Source of the DNA: Nemertoderma westbladi
Taxonomy: Eukaryota > Xenacoelomorpha > Nemertodermatida > Nemertodermatidae
DNA length: 56,735 nucleotides
Direction: 5' to 3'
Assembly (NCBI GenBank): GCA_032718475.1
Contig: JAUCBJ010007929.1
Span: 1-56,735 of the forward strand
Of this stretch, positions 32,107 through 42,902 are shown piece by piece (within the stretch, counting starts at the first letter, position 1; each line of letters begins with the position of its first letter). A model generated the notes under the pieces. The model saw only the letters and a list, made by a program, of their open reading frames with translations, was not told the DNA's origin and did no database searches. A program made the position numbers and the translations under genes.

Positions 32107-32505
32107 ATTTAAATGTTTTAGACACAATAAAGGCTGTTTTTTTCACCACCCACTTGTCAGATATTTTATGTGTAACAAACAAAGGTAAATAACTTTCACA
32201 TATTATTGACTAATTTCAATACCCAATGAAGTATATTCCTTCCGATACTATTAATTATGATATCATAATAAAAAGAAAAGCTGTTGAAGAGTAAAGCTTT
32301 GCGAGGATAATTTGCTCGTAAATGTGACAATTATTATACTGTATTTATTTAAATTCATTCGAGTTTAATGGGCCTAAATATTTATGTTTTCTTAAATAGG
32401 AACCTTTTTAATTAGATAATTATATAACTATATTAGTTATAAATAAACCAAAATGTTATATCACCATTTCATTAAGTCGATGTTTCTCTAGAACTTCCAA
32501 TTTCA
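32107..32505. other. Core of the foldback-like element, middle part
   Basis: AT-rich, no ORF of note. It is host sequence between the two nested retroelements. Confidence 0.4.
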
Positions 32506-32510
32506 CCATG
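32506..32510. repeat. Target-site duplication of the LTR element, left
   Basis: CCATG, repeated at 44736-44740. Confidence 0.85.
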
Positions 32511-33736
32511 TGTAAAAGCTTTTGTGGGATAACTGATTCGTTTGCTTTGCTAACCAGTTCCCCCCAAGGCGCTGGAATACTCTAAAAGGGATCTCTAGCT
32601 CGAATGGTACAAGCTACCGGTTGATTGGCTGATTTGCTGTGCTAAGGGATCTGGGCTATGTTCGATCGTCCAACCAGCTTAGGAAGGTTGCCCCATAGCC
32701 CTGCTTTCTGTATCTGCCAATAGGATTTGAGTTGGTTTTGATTTTGACCTATCACAGATCTACTGAACTGAATTTCCTATCTGTATGCTCATTCTCTGTG
32801 GTGGGTGAGATCTTTGTAGAATAAGGGTAGCTGGTATTCTTATAGTTATTCTTATCAGTGTTCAGTGTTGGTTATTCTAAGCCAGGAAGAACGGCTCTGG
32901 AATTACTTGTTTTCAGACTTTATAAGAAACATTAGTAGGCTTAGATTATAGAGCGTATAACTGTTATCATACCATATCTCATATCACAAATCGAATCAAT
33001 CATACTCGGAACCATCATACTTATTTACATATCTTAACCTACCGTCTTACTGCTTTTATGGTTTGTAATTATTTGTGTCAGTTATTTGGATGTTATTAGT
33101 TGAAGAATATCGTCAAATAACCCAAATTTCCCAATTTTCTTGATACACTACAGGTTAGAGAGACAGTTTACATATAACGATTGCGACTTATATTATAGTG
33201 GTTTGTAGTGAATATAATGCTATTTGGTAGCCACTACTTGAGTCAATTGCTATTCTCTTTATACGTGATCAAAGTCAGTGACTGTCGGCAAACCAGAGAG
33301 CAGTATTGTGCGGTACCGGTAGTGTGTATGATTGTGAGTGAGACTGATAACTAAGCATCTCCTAAAGAATGCGTCTCATACGTGAATTCTAAGCCATATC
33401 GTTGTGTTTGGTGTAAGTCATAACTTTGTTTACATAGATAGAGCGCCACGTCCTAAAGGAACTGCTAATATTTCCCGAAAGTGAATAATATTTGCCAGAG
33501 ATTATATATTAGTGATCAATCGAATAATACAAGTAGGCTTCACTGCAATAAATCTAAGCATACGAATCCAGTCTCCCGGGTGTAACCATCGGGTGAATGA
33601 ACGCGCACAGGCTGGCTTCGGCTAATGTTGTGTTTATTTTGTATTAAATCTTGTCATCTTATAAAGTCAATTTACCAACTAAAGACATATAAATTTTGGC
33701 AGGTTAAACTGCTAAAGGTCTCCAAAAGCGCGTACA
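32511..33736 (+). repeat. 5' LTR
   Basis: 1226 bases, TGTAAAAGC...GCGTACA. Differences from the 3' LTR seen: 'gttgaagaat' versus 'gttaaagaat' near 33100, and 'accagagag' versus 'accagtgag' near 33296. A poly(A) signal candidate AATAAA lies at 33547-33552. Confidence 0.95.
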
Positions 33737-33751
33737 ATAACAGTTATTGAT

Positions 33752-33772
33752 CTTATTGCAGTAAGCAATAAG
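33752..33772 (+). other. Perfect hairpin at the primer-binding position
   Basis: CTTATTGC - agtaa - GCAATAAG, an 8-bp perfect stem 15 bases after the LTR. No TGG-type tRNA primer-binding site directly follows the LTR (it reads 'ataacagttattg'). Confidence 0.6.
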
Positions 33773-33802
33773 GTTGCTAAGTACCGGTCGATCGGTAAAC
33801 CT

Positions 33803-33950
33803 GAACCGGTACTTCTGTAGGTCAGTAGGCCCAACTGCCAGAACCGGTACTGCTGTAGGTCCGTAGGTCCAACTGTCAGAACCGGTACTTCTGTAGGTCA
33901 GTAGGCCCAACTGTCATAACCAGTACTGCTGTATAAGTACATTAGTATTA
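33803..33950 (+). repeat. 38-bp leader repeat, about four units
   Basis: Unit 'gaaccggtacttctgtaggt' plus 'cagtaggcccaactgcca', starting at 33803, 33841, 33879 and 33917; the last is degenerate. It contains the palindrome ACCGGT. Confidence 0.85.
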
Positions 33951-34110
33951 TTCGATTTTGATTATTGTATACCGGTAGGTCTTAGTACTTAATCGGGGAC
34001 TGCAGCCCTGATTTTTTATTGAGATTCTACTTATTTCTGTCGGTTTTATTTCCTAGTAAGTTAATATTGAGCTGAAGACGTGTAAGTCTGCTCAGATTGT
34101 TCAGATCATT

Positions 34111-34620
34111 GTAGGCTGGACTGTTGTCTGACTGTTGTTAGGCTTGAAGATTACAGCGTGTGTAGAGTTGGTCTGATAAAGTGCCAGTTAGTAAGTTGGG
34201 GCAACTCGTAGTTGTAAGGTCAACCCCCTCTTAAAGAATAAGTCGTACTACCGTATTAGCACGCATACTAACTAACAATTTCGGAATCTGCATATACTGT
34301 GGTTTATTTAGGCTTGATAGTAGTCCGTCAGCGTTTATCCTGTATTGTTTGTATAGTCTGTTCAGGTACCGTAATATTATTCAGATATTTTGTAGGCTGG
34401 ATTGTTGTCTGGCTGTTGTTGGGTCTGAAAGAATTGCTGCGTGTGTAGAGTAAGTCTGATAAAGTGCCAGTTAGTAAGTTGGGGCAACTCGTAGTTGTAA
34501 GGTCAACCCCCTGCTAAAGAATAAGTCGTACTACCGTATTAGCACGCATACTAACTAACAATTTCGGAATCTGCACATACTGTAGTTTGTTTAGGCTTGA
34601 TAGTAGTCTGCCAGCATTTT
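34111..34620 (+). repeat. ~282-bp tandem duplication in the leader
   Basis: 34111-34340 and 34392-34620 match closely from 'gtaggctgga' through 'gtgccagttagtaagttggg' and 'cacgcatactaactaaca' to 'aggcttgatagtagtc'. The offset is 281-283 bases. A duplicated structured block in the untranslated leader could be a packaging or dimerisation element. Confidence 0.8.
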
Positions 34621-35864
34621 AGTTTGTATTTTATTTGAGTATTCTGTACGGGTAGCGTAATATTTATTATTCAGAGTTTATGCGATTACTCGCAACATTC
34701 ATGTCCCCAAGTTTATTCCTACAGTAATTGTGTTTGTTATACATACCGTTATAGTTAAATTAACCCCGGTACTACACGGGCTGCTTGGCGTAGGTAAAGA
34801 CTGGTGACTTTGTGCCCCGGTCACTCCAGCAGATGCTGTGGTTCTTTTAACTGTTCAAGTATATTTAACTGCTGGTTATCTGTTTTACAAGTACTTGTAC
34901 CTAACTTAGGGTTTAGTGTACAGTGCTTTCCGAGAGTAATTAGTGTAGGCATTATATCTGTGCTGTAAAGTGGTTCATAGGCACGTTCGTTCTATTAACC
35001 TCTAGGTAGGAACACTCCGTGATACATAACGTAGTACCTATAGCGATACGGCTGTAGGTCGTCAGGCGGTGGTATTTTCCTATCTGGACAACGCAGTATA
35101 TTTACTTCTGCTTATTATTTTCAAATACCGTAGTATCCTATCCGTTGTAATAACCAGAAGTTCTAACCCTTTGTTAGACTGGTTCATAGTTTCCCTGTTA
35201 AATTACCCTAAAAATATTCGTACGTATAGTTTTTTCGTGTGTTTATTAGAGATTGTAATCTCAACAATATTGTAAGTAATTCGTAGATAAGTAACGTAGG
35301 CCAGTAGAATTAGTAGTGATTATTTCCCAGAAATAGTAACATCTATTTCAGTATCGTAACAAAACCCCTTATCAGGGTATATATATATATATTATAAATC
35401 AACTTAAAAGATTTATAAATTAGTAGGCCTGTCATACAACAACTAGGTCTCAATATCAGTTGGACTACTGCTAAAATAACGGTAATAGAGTAAACTCAAG
35501 TAACTAAGTAACCTTATAATTTCAGAAATTCAATTATCCTAAATAATTGATATACCGGTATCTATAATAGGCTTATTATATAGTTATATATATTTGTGCC
35601 AAAATTATATACCTGTATTCTGTGACAAATCTAGTCTGTAATAATACTTATATATATACTATAAGTATACCGGTATTCTAATATATTATATATATATCAC
35701 GCTACACTGAGTAGCAGTATCGGTAATTAATTACTAGGCTAACAGTGATACTGAATTACTAGACTTGCTTTAGCTGTAATCATAGCAGTAGGCATTCAAC
35801 TGTACAAGTAAATACGTCTGACACAACCCAATCACTGTCAGATAGTCTCTTAGAAAGTGCTAGA
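34621..35864 (+). other. Remainder of the long 5' leader
   Basis: AT-rich, with (TA)n tracts at about 35375-35390 and 35660-35700 and many ATGs and stops. No conserved ORF recognised. Gag starts over 2.1 kb downstream of the LTR, so internal initiation, splicing or an internal promoter would be needed. Confidence 0.5.
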
Positions 35865-38800
35865 ATGAGTGTTAGACAGGGTCTTAAAAAGATCTGGGAC
35901 TCAGCTAAGAGTATAGAACGTCTGAGACCAAAGTCCAAGTCCCCTCCTACTGTAAGCAAGGTCATCCCTACAGTAGTAATGTCAGACCTTAGGCTAGTAG
36001 AACAACGTAAGTCTATCCACGGCACTCAGTCCCAAATCGAGCGGGATCAAGAAGCAGCTGTCAAACAGCAGCAACATCCTAGCCAAGAACCTAGTTCTCA
36101 GCGGCCCGATAGCTCCAGTAGTTCGGATACTGTTGAGCGGACGCCCGAACGCGTAGCGAAGATGGCGGATACGGTTTATGATGAGCGGCCAACCTATGAA
36201 GAATCAACCGACGCCACTTCTTCTCAAGAGGAAAGCGAAGGGACAGCAGAGAAGCCGCGAACTAGAGACGCTATTGACATCTATCTGTCAGACTATCAAC
36301 GTTTTGTCGGAGACGAAGAGTTGAGGAGACGACTGTCTGGACTTCGCCCTAATAGTGAAGGAACCAAGCTTGTGTTGGACGCAATCGATGCGGAAATGTT
36401 AGCTGCAAACCAAGCTAAATTCGATGAACAACTCCGCATCGCTAGAGCCCAGGAAGAACAAGTCAAGAAAAAACAGATAGAGGATCGAAAAGCAGCAGTA
36501 GCGGCAAAAGCGGCAGCGGCAGTGGAAGCAGAAAGAAAGGCAGCAGAGGCAGAAGCAGAGGCAGAAAGAAAGGCTGCAGCGGCAGAGGCAGAAAGAAAGG
36601 CAGTAGCTGCAGCGGCAGAGGCAGAAGCAGAAAGAAAGGTAGCAGCGGCAGCGGCAGAGGCAGAAAGAAAAGCGGCGGAGGCATTGGCAGAAGCAGAAAG
36701 GAGAGCGTCTGACGAGATCGCCCAGCTAGCGTTGGAAAATATTCAGGAAAGTCAAGATGGTATAAATAAACGGTTAACGGATAGTAGAATGCAGATGATG
36801 AGTCGATCTACTTCCAAACGCCAAGGTTATACATCGTCGGAGGAAGGAGACACCACCGACCCTGAAGGTGGAGGAAGTAGATCTCGTCTAAGTAGGCGTA
36901 AAAGAACGTCTCCCCGTCAGAAATTGCCTGATTTACCTCCAGCTGTTAGAAGACAACTAGCTAGCACAGCCGTAGCGAGTACAGAACACACAGACCGGAT
37001 TGTTACTGTAAGTAGACTCCCTACTATAACAGATGAGCCTGAAATAATTAGGCCTGTTCTCGAAGCCACCACTTCGGTGCTAGAGACACCTGTATTCCAG
37101 GGAGCAACCTCTAAATTCCCTTTACACAGCACGAAACTATCAGTGCCTAGTAGAACAGCCCCTGAAATGGTTCCTGTCATGGACTCCGAGCGAATGGATT
37201 GGTCGCCCGTAGTCCCTCGCCCGCCCGCCACAACGTTGGCGACTCCCGCTTCGGCGGTCGAGTGGGTGGAGGAGGGACGGAAGGGGATGAATGTCCTGCT
37301 CGGACAGATGCAGGAGACGGTCCACCAGTTCAAGGGAACTGTCAGGGAAAGTAGGTTAGAGCTACAAGAAGTGCAACAAAGTATCGCGTTAGAACGCGAT
37401 AAATTAGTAAATGTAAAAAGGGGCATACCAACACCCCCTGTAACAATGTGTCAACCTGTTAGGCCTGAAGTATTTCATGCGCAGGGTGTGGAGCCTACAC
37501 GCATCTATACTGCTAGCGAAGTAGAAACTCCTGTGGCGAACCCTATTAAGAGTGATTATAAACCTGTTTGTAATGATATTCCCTATAGACCTGATAATAA
37601 TCCGAGAAATTTATATACCGATAATTCGATATTAAGTAACACGATGGCCCAAGAAAGTTTTACGCGTCAGATGGCTAGAACAGAAGCCCGCCAAGCGGTC
37701 AAAGTGGGAGAAATCGTCAAATTCAATGGAGATGAGATGAAATGGTTACCGTTTAATGAATATTACAAAGATAGCATACAGAACTCTGTACTATCTAGCG
37801 GAGAGAAACTGAGATTCCTCATCAAATGTTTGGAAGGACCTCCCAAGTTAATGGCGTTGAAGTTTATTGGACATCCAAATGGATTAAGACAAGTTTGGGA
37901 TACATTAAACACCAGGTATGGTAATAAGGATAACATAGCTAAGTATTTGTATGCAAAATTAGTAGCTCCCCGAAAGTTCCTTATTAACGAGATTATAGAA
38001 TTTTCCGATGAGATTCAAGAGATCTGCCGACAATTGGATTGGTTAGGTAAGTCTCATGAATATCAGAGTTCTATGGTCATTGGAGCCATAGTCTCCACTT
38101 TACCAAAGGGTGGAGTATGTACTCGCTGGGACAAGAAAGTGTTGTATATGATGGAGCAACAACGACGGAGCCCTACCATGGCTGATCTCATGTCATTCCT
38201 AGACGGTGAGGTCAAACTACAACTCATAAAGCAGTCCCGAGAAAAAACATCGGAAAATAAGGTAAGTGAGAAACCAGTTTCTAGGAGAAGAGTAAACCCA
38301 GTATGTTATACTGACGATGGCGAAAGCCAACCTTCTCAAGAAGAGGACAACGGGAAAGACACTGACCACTCTTACTATGTTAGCAGAACCCAGAGAGATG
38401 TAAGTAAATACAAGCCTCGAACAAATGATAGGAGAGACAAGGTTACCAAGACCCCTCCTCAGTCTCCCAACAGAATTCAGGGAAGAAAGCCCGAAGAACG
38501 AGCGAAAATACATAACATTACCCAAGGTAAAGTGAGCAACATTAAGCCAAACTGTGTGCTGTGCGACGGGCCCCACCGTTTGAGTGCGTGTACTGAATTC
38601 CTTAAGAAATCCCTAGTAGCCAGACGAGAAGTAGTGTGGGATAAGCGGTTATGCTATAATTGCCTCAGACCAGGACACCAACGGCGAAACTGTTACTCTG
38701 ACATAAAGTGTGCAAAGTGCGGTGCGAAACATCACGTCTTGTTACACAATGAATTCGAACGAAACCACCCGAGTCAGGTGAGTGAGCCAGAATTACATGT

Positions 38801-39986
38801 CCAATTCAGTGATGTGAACGACACTGACCAAGGATCTGAGTGGGAAGGATTCTATACGGACGAATTCTCCGATGCCAACGAATCCTGTTATCTAATAAAT
38901 ACCACAGTGTATCGAGCACTTACATATGAAGAGGACACCGACACGGAGTTCCCCCTAACCACCTTTGACAGACAACCATCTTGGAAAGCTCCAACCTCCA
39001 ACGTAGGAATACGAGAATTTCCGGTAGTACAGGTAAGAGTTCACGGTCCTAACAAAAGTTACATAGTGAACGCCCTCCTTGACTCCGGAAGCACCGGAAC
39101 ATTCATTGACAAAGAATTAGCCGAGGATATCTTTGCTGGACAACCCAAATTCCGAACTAAGTTAAATATGTCCGGAATTATGCCGGTTTGGAAATCTACC
39201 ATAGCGGTAGATTACTATGTAGGTGCGTTGTCCACCCCACAGGATAAATTAGGAGAACAAAGTATAAGGTCAGTAAAAATGGTAGCAATAAAGAACTTCG
39301 CCACTACCCAAGTAGAACCTTATAACTGGGGCGAGGACGAGAGCATCCAACAGCTGGAGATACCTCGATTCCAAACAGATTATCCTGGAGTGCAAATCCT
39401 CATCGGCCAAAACGCACATGAGGCGCTCGAGACATTGGAGAAACGGCCTGCTCAACCGCAGCCATTACAAACTTATGCGGTAAGAACTAGAGTAGGTTGG
39501 TACTTTACTGGCCCTTCCCGCAGAACTCTTGAAGAAAGATTGCCACAAGACCGGCTACTTCAAGTAAAGGATTGGGAAGAGGAGAGCAGTGAAGTGGACG
39601 AACCCACTGAGGGAACACCATACTCCTCAGATAATGACGATATTAACTCCAATGTAGATCAATGGAGACATCGCCCCGAGATGATTAATCTAGCCGACAT
39701 CGCTTCCAGAGGAGCAACTCCTCAAGAACGGATAGATACTCCCGGCTGGTTAGGTGGACCCGACTCCCTAAGTAAAGAAGAAGATGAATGGCCTCCTCAT
39801 CTTACCACTGCGGAGATTAGACAGGCCAAGGGAGCGGAGGAAGTAACACGACAGCCTAATCGCCCAGCTGGTCGCTTAGGTTTACTGGAAAGAGACCGAA
39901 AACTGTCCGGAAACCATGGAAGGCAAGATACTCTTCCTACGACCACTTCCCTAATTCGACAAAGATCTAGGGACTCCATAACGTAA
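35865..39986 (+). CDS. BEL/Pao Gag-protease polyprotein with RNase H remnant
   Basis: 1373 residues. 1-180: basic/Ser-rich N-terminus. About 186-285: Ala/Glu/Arg coiled coil (KAAAEAE repeats). About 590-800: DUF1759-type Gag domain (FNGDEMKWLPF ... FIGHPNGLRQVWDTLNTRYG). 896-960: zinc knuckles CVLCDGPHRLSAC, CYNCLRPGHQRRNC and CAKCGAKHH. About 1040-1240: DUF1758-type aspartic protease with the DSGS motif at D1073. Then from residue 1265 the frame jumps straight to QWRHRPEMINLADIASRG and GWLGGPDSL/EEDEWP, the segment that follows RNase H in BEL/Pao Pol. RT and RNase H are thus deleted in frame; the protein then ends without integrase. It would package RNA and cleave itself but cannot copy or integrate it alone. 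Confidence 0.85.
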   Translation: MSVRQGLKKIWDSAKSIERLRPKSKSPPTVSKVIPTVVMSDLRLVEQRKSIHGTQSQIERDQEAAVKQQQHPSQEPSSQRPDSSSSSDTVERTPERVAKMADTVYDERPTYEESTDATSSQEESEGTAEKPRTRDAIDIYLSDYQRFVGDEELRRRLSGLRPNSEGTKLVLDAIDAEMLAANQAKFDEQLRIARAQEEQVKKKQIEDRKAAVAAKAAAAVEAERKAAEAEAEAERKAAAAEAERKAVAAAAEAEAERKVAAAAAEAERKAAEALAEAERRASDEIAQLALENIQESQDGINKRLTDSRMQMMSRSTSKRQGYTSSEEGDTTDPEGGGSRSRLSRRKRTSPRQKLPDLPPAVRRQLASTAVASTEHTDRIVTVSRLPTITDEPEIIRPVLEATTSVLETPVFQGATSKFPLHSTKLSVPSRTAPEMVPVMDSERMDWSPVVPRPPATTLATPASAVEWVEEGRKGMNVLLGQMQETVHQFKGTVRESRLELQEVQQSIALERDKLVNVKRGIPTPPVTMCQPVRPEVFHAQGVEPTRIYTASEVETPVANPIKSDYKPVCNDIPYRPDNNPRNLYTDNSILSNTMAQESFTRQMARTEARQAVKVGEIVKFNGDEMKWLPFNEYYKDSIQNSVLSSGEKLRFLIKCLEGPPKLMALKFIGHPNGLRQVWDTLNTRYGNKDNIAKYLYAKLVAPRKFLINEIIEFSDEIQEICRQLDWLGKSHEYQSSMVIGAIVSTLPKGGVCTRWDKKVLYMMEQQRRSPTMADLMSFLDGEVKLQLIKQSREKTSENKVSEKPVSRRRVNPVCYTDDGESQPSQEEDNGKDTDHSYYVSRTQRDVSKYKPRTNDRRDKVTKTPPQSPNRIQGRKPEERAKIHNITQGKVSNIKPNCVLCDGPHRLSACTEFLKKSLVARREVVWDKRLCYNCLRPGHQRRNCYSDIKCAKCGAKHHVLLHNEFERNHPSQVSEPELHVQFSDVNDTDQGSEWEGFYTDEFSDANESCYLINTTVYRALTYEEDTDTEFPLTTFDRQPSWKAPTSNVGIREFPVVQVRVHGPNKSYIVNALLDSGSTGTFIDKELAEDIFAGQPKFRTKLNMSGIMPVWKSTIAVDYYVGALSTPQDKLGEQSIRSVKMVAIKNFATTQVEPYNWGEDESIQQLEIPRFQTDYPGVQILIGQNAHEALETLEKRPAQPQPLQTYAVRTRVGWYFTGPSRRTLEERLPQDRLLQVKDWEEESSEVDEPTEGTPYSSDNDDINSNVDQWRHRPEMINLADIASRGATPQERIDTPGWLGGPDSLSKEEDEWPPHLTTAEIRQAKGAEEVTRQPNRPAGRLGLLERDRKLSGNHGRQDTLPTTTSLIRQRSRDSIT

Positions 39987-41378
39987 TTATATATGGAGTG
40001 GGTGTGTGACTATATTATTTTATATTTTTTTATTATTTTATATTTATGTATGGATTATTATGTATTTTATTATAATCGTTTTATTTAATTTTATTTAGTG
40101 GAATGTTATTTAGATTATTTAGTAGATTAGTGCAATATATTAGTGTTTATTACGTAATTACATATAATATATCTAGTGCGACGGCGAGAAATAATTATTT
40201 TCTCTTTCCTTACTGTCCGTATTATATTATAAATGCGAGACTACAGTAAGATGACATGTCCGTACTTATTAAAGTACAATAAAGCTCCTACTATATTTAA
40301 GTATTATTGGTAGGCAGAGTATTAGGAATGCAAAGTTCAGATCCTCGTGTCTCGGCTAAACCAAGCTCTGGGTAGACCTTGGAAACGACTTGCCTCTTCA
40401 CACTGACATTGCTTCGTGCGATATTGCTCTTCTACCTTATATTAAATAATACATATAGTAGCGTGATGTCCCTCTAACAGTAAAACGCAAATAAATCTTT
40501 TAAAATTTTTGACCATCTGTAATTCTAGTCGATTAAGATATCGCGGCACCCACCGATATACTTGAAAGACAAATTCTAGAATCAGTGGTTAACGTCCCCA
40601 GACAAGCTCTGGAATAAATCGGTGCCCATCCTAAATATTAATTTAATATTTATTAAAATCTGTAAAATTCAGATCCTTAAAATTTCTAGTCAATTAAGAT
40701 ATCGCAGCATTTACCGATACTCTTAAAAGACAATTTTTATAGAATTAAGGATCTTATGTTCCCAGATATGCTCTGGAATAAAATTGTGTCAATTTTACCA
40801 TCAAATAATAAAATTCACGGGAATAAATTTGAATTCATATCTTTAAATGAATTTAATAAATTGTCATTTTATGCAATTTATAACATTCCCAAAATTCCAT
40901 TAATTAATAGATCACGGGAGCGGAGATTCATCCTATTGAGTGTGTTAGAGTGTGAGAATCTCCAACATATAGTCAATAGCCGATAAAATTTATAAAATCA
41001 TGCATAAAGAGGATATTGACAATTAAAGAATTACTATTAAATAGCATCCCAGATCTGTATGCATGAGAATTACCCTAATTCTACCGCTAGCTTTCCATAA
41101 TGTCACCATGGCAACACCCACGCTAGAATTAGAAACGAGTTAAAGGAACAATAGAAAGCTTGTCCCATTGCCTAGTATAGAGATTACATAGCACTGTTTA
41201 GTATCCAAGGATACGCAATAACAACGTGACATTCTGGAAGGCACTGACTAACGGACAAGTGGCCTGTATGCTTATAATTGGTGACATTTGTGTGGAGTTT
41301 GTGCGTTTGTAGGTGAATGTTGCTACTAAAGTGTGTTTACAGTAGCTAGTCGCAATCGTAAAGTAGACCTAACTCTCC
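39987..41378 (+). other. Internal AT-rich spacer of the LTR element
   Basis: No coding remnants of integrase seen. An imperfect ~165-base duplication is present: 'ctagtcgattaagatatcgc' near 40527 and 'ctagtcaattaagatatcgc' near 40687, each followed by 'gacaa', 'gttaacgtccccagacaagc'-like text and 'ctctggaataaa'. Confidence 0.5.
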
Positions 41379-41387
41379 TATATAAAG
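41379..41387 (+). promoter_or_regulatory. TATA-like box ahead of ORFs x-y-z
   Basis: TATATAAAG, 224 bases before the ATG of ORF x, in a sharply GC-richer stretch. A perfect 10-bp inverted repeat follows (CGGACAGTGG 41416-41425, CCACTGTCCG 41512-41521), able to form a leader stem-loop. This suggests a separate subgenomic promoter; functional only by inference. Confidence 0.4.
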
Positions 41388-41610
41388 AACCTCAAGTGGA
41401 TCCAAGCCTTTGGAACGGACAGTGGAGTGACTTGTGCCGGTTATCGTTGTCGTGCTGTTGCTACAACGTTGGCGTAAACACTGCGACAACGGTACATCGG
41501 CGCTGAGAATCCCACTGTCCGGGGGGCCGAGAGTGTTAGGCAGCGACACCCGCTCGCCTAAAATATACAATATAAACTCGTTGTAACATTAATAAACTCC
41601 GATAGCAGAT

Positions 41611-42432
41611 ATGACGGAGCTGATAGAAGATGATCTTGGTATCAGGGAGCGATATACTCTACCTTTGCAAGCGTTTGTGGATAGCTTGATAAGTGGTGAA
41701 CCCGATCCCACTACTACGGAAGACGATGGTCGTTATATCGAACCGCCGATGTCTCAAGAGCAACTCACGCGTGAATTGGACTATAGAAAATTCACGGCTC
41801 GCTATACACATCGTAATGGTATGTATATGGACTTCCTAATTACCGGCCACCCTATCGACTTACATGATACTGACGATGTAGACACCGAAAGGGAAATGGT
41901 TTTATTTAAGTATCATACCCAGCGGAGTCGTAACGATAAACCGAGAATAGACCACGAGAACTCTATTCGCAACCGACTGGAAAGAGAAAACGTTGAGGAA
42001 CCAGATAAACGTATCGACTTCAACGACTACCTGGAATTTTTGAGAGAAACCTATCTCAATATTGCCAGTCAACAGAACCTAGAGACTCGATATCCTCAAG
42101 GTATACATCATGACCCTATGGTAGAGCTCAAACGACTCTATTTCCCTATGATGTATCTCACCGCCGATCGTCCACTACCCGTTGTTCCCGATAGCTTTGA
42201 ACAAATGGAGGAATATTGTAAAACTGGAGAACGATCACCCGCGTTTCCCCTACAGGACGTACGTCTTTGGTATTATTGTGACGAATGCCCTAGACCCAAC
42301 CAACAAACGAAAGACATAAACATCCGCGGAGACGTTGCGCTAAACACAGTTTTACGCGTTATACGTACGGGAGTTTCGAGCGAAACCTGTTCGATGTATC
42401 ACCCACGATCGCTCGCCTCAAACGATCACTAA
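41611..42432 (+). CDS. ORF x, 273-aa protein of unknown function
   Basis: Starts at ATG 41611 (MTELIEDDLGIRERY). Acidic and charged throughout, with no signal peptide or obvious membrane segment. Features visible: DYRKFTARYTHRNGMYMDFL, an Arg/Asp/Glu-rich middle (HENSIRNRLERENVEEPDKR), FNDYLEFLRETYLNIASQQN likely helical, and a C-terminal WYYCDECPRPNQ whose two cysteines resemble half a zinc site. Codon use looks coding and the frame is uninterrupted for 822 bases beside an AT-rich spacer. I recognise no family. It lies in the env position of the LTR element, 8 bases before ORF y. Env is unlikely from the lack of a signal sequence. Confidence 0.6.
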   Translation: MTELIEDDLGIRERYTLPLQAFVDSLISGEPDPTTTEDDGRYIEPPMSQEQLTRELDYRKFTARYTHRNGMYMDFLITGHPIDLHDTDDVDTEREMVLFKYHTQRSRNDKPRIDHENSIRNRLERENVEEPDKRIDFNDYLEFLRETYLNIASQQNLETRYPQGIHHDPMVELKRLYFPMMYLTADRPLPVVPDSFEQMEEYCKTGERSPAFPLQDVRLWYYCDECPRPNQQTKDINIRGDVALNTVLRVIRTGVSSETCSMYHPRSLASNDH

Positions 42433-42440
42433 ATAAACCC

Positions 42441-42902
42441 ATGATCAGAGTTCCGGAATACTCGGTCAGGCCTCCTCATTCCCCGGTGAGACCTCAAACT
42501 CTTGATCCTAACAGTATCACTGATCCTCCCGAACTATATTCTCTGTTCAAAGATTTGGTGTTACCCGAGCAGTTAATTGGTGGTGCTCCAGCAGTGGGTT
42601 CGTTAGATATTCGACCATCCTATTTAGCCGGATTGGGACGCGGGCATCTAACATCGCCATTTAATCCTTACAATCGGCCAGGATTAACCCCGATACAACC
42701 TGCCACGGAAGTCGAGGAGAGCGTTATAAGAAATGCTTTAGACGCTATTCGACAGAAAATTGGGAAGCGAATGCTGATTTGCATTGTAACTCACGTCACC
42801 GCTATTACCCTGGACGCGCTTACGAAGGAGTTTATGCGTTCCATCCTTACCTATTCGCTTCTGTCGAACAGAAAGCACGCATACCGAGTTACGAACTACT
42901 GA
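42441..42902 (+). CDS. ORF y, 153-aa Pro-rich protein of unknown function
   Basis: ATG at 42441, 8 bases after the x stop ('taaataaacccatg'). Residues 1-100 are Pro-rich (EYSVRPPHSPVRPQTLDPNS, GGAPAVGSLDIRPSYLAG, NPYNRPGLTPIQPATEVEES), then a helical DAIRQKIGKR. From about residue 112 the overlapping -1 frame (z) looks more protein-like, so the y tail may not be the real end. No known domain. Close spacing to x suggests reinitiation or a spliced message. Confidence 0.5.
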   Translation: MIRVPEYSVRPPHSPVRPQTLDPNSITDPPELYSLFKDLVLPEQLIGGAPAVGSLDIRPSYLAGLGRGHLTSPFNPYNRPGLTPIQPATEVEESVIRNALDAIRQKIGKRMLICIVTHVTAITLDALTKEFMRSILTYSLLSNRKHAYRVTNY

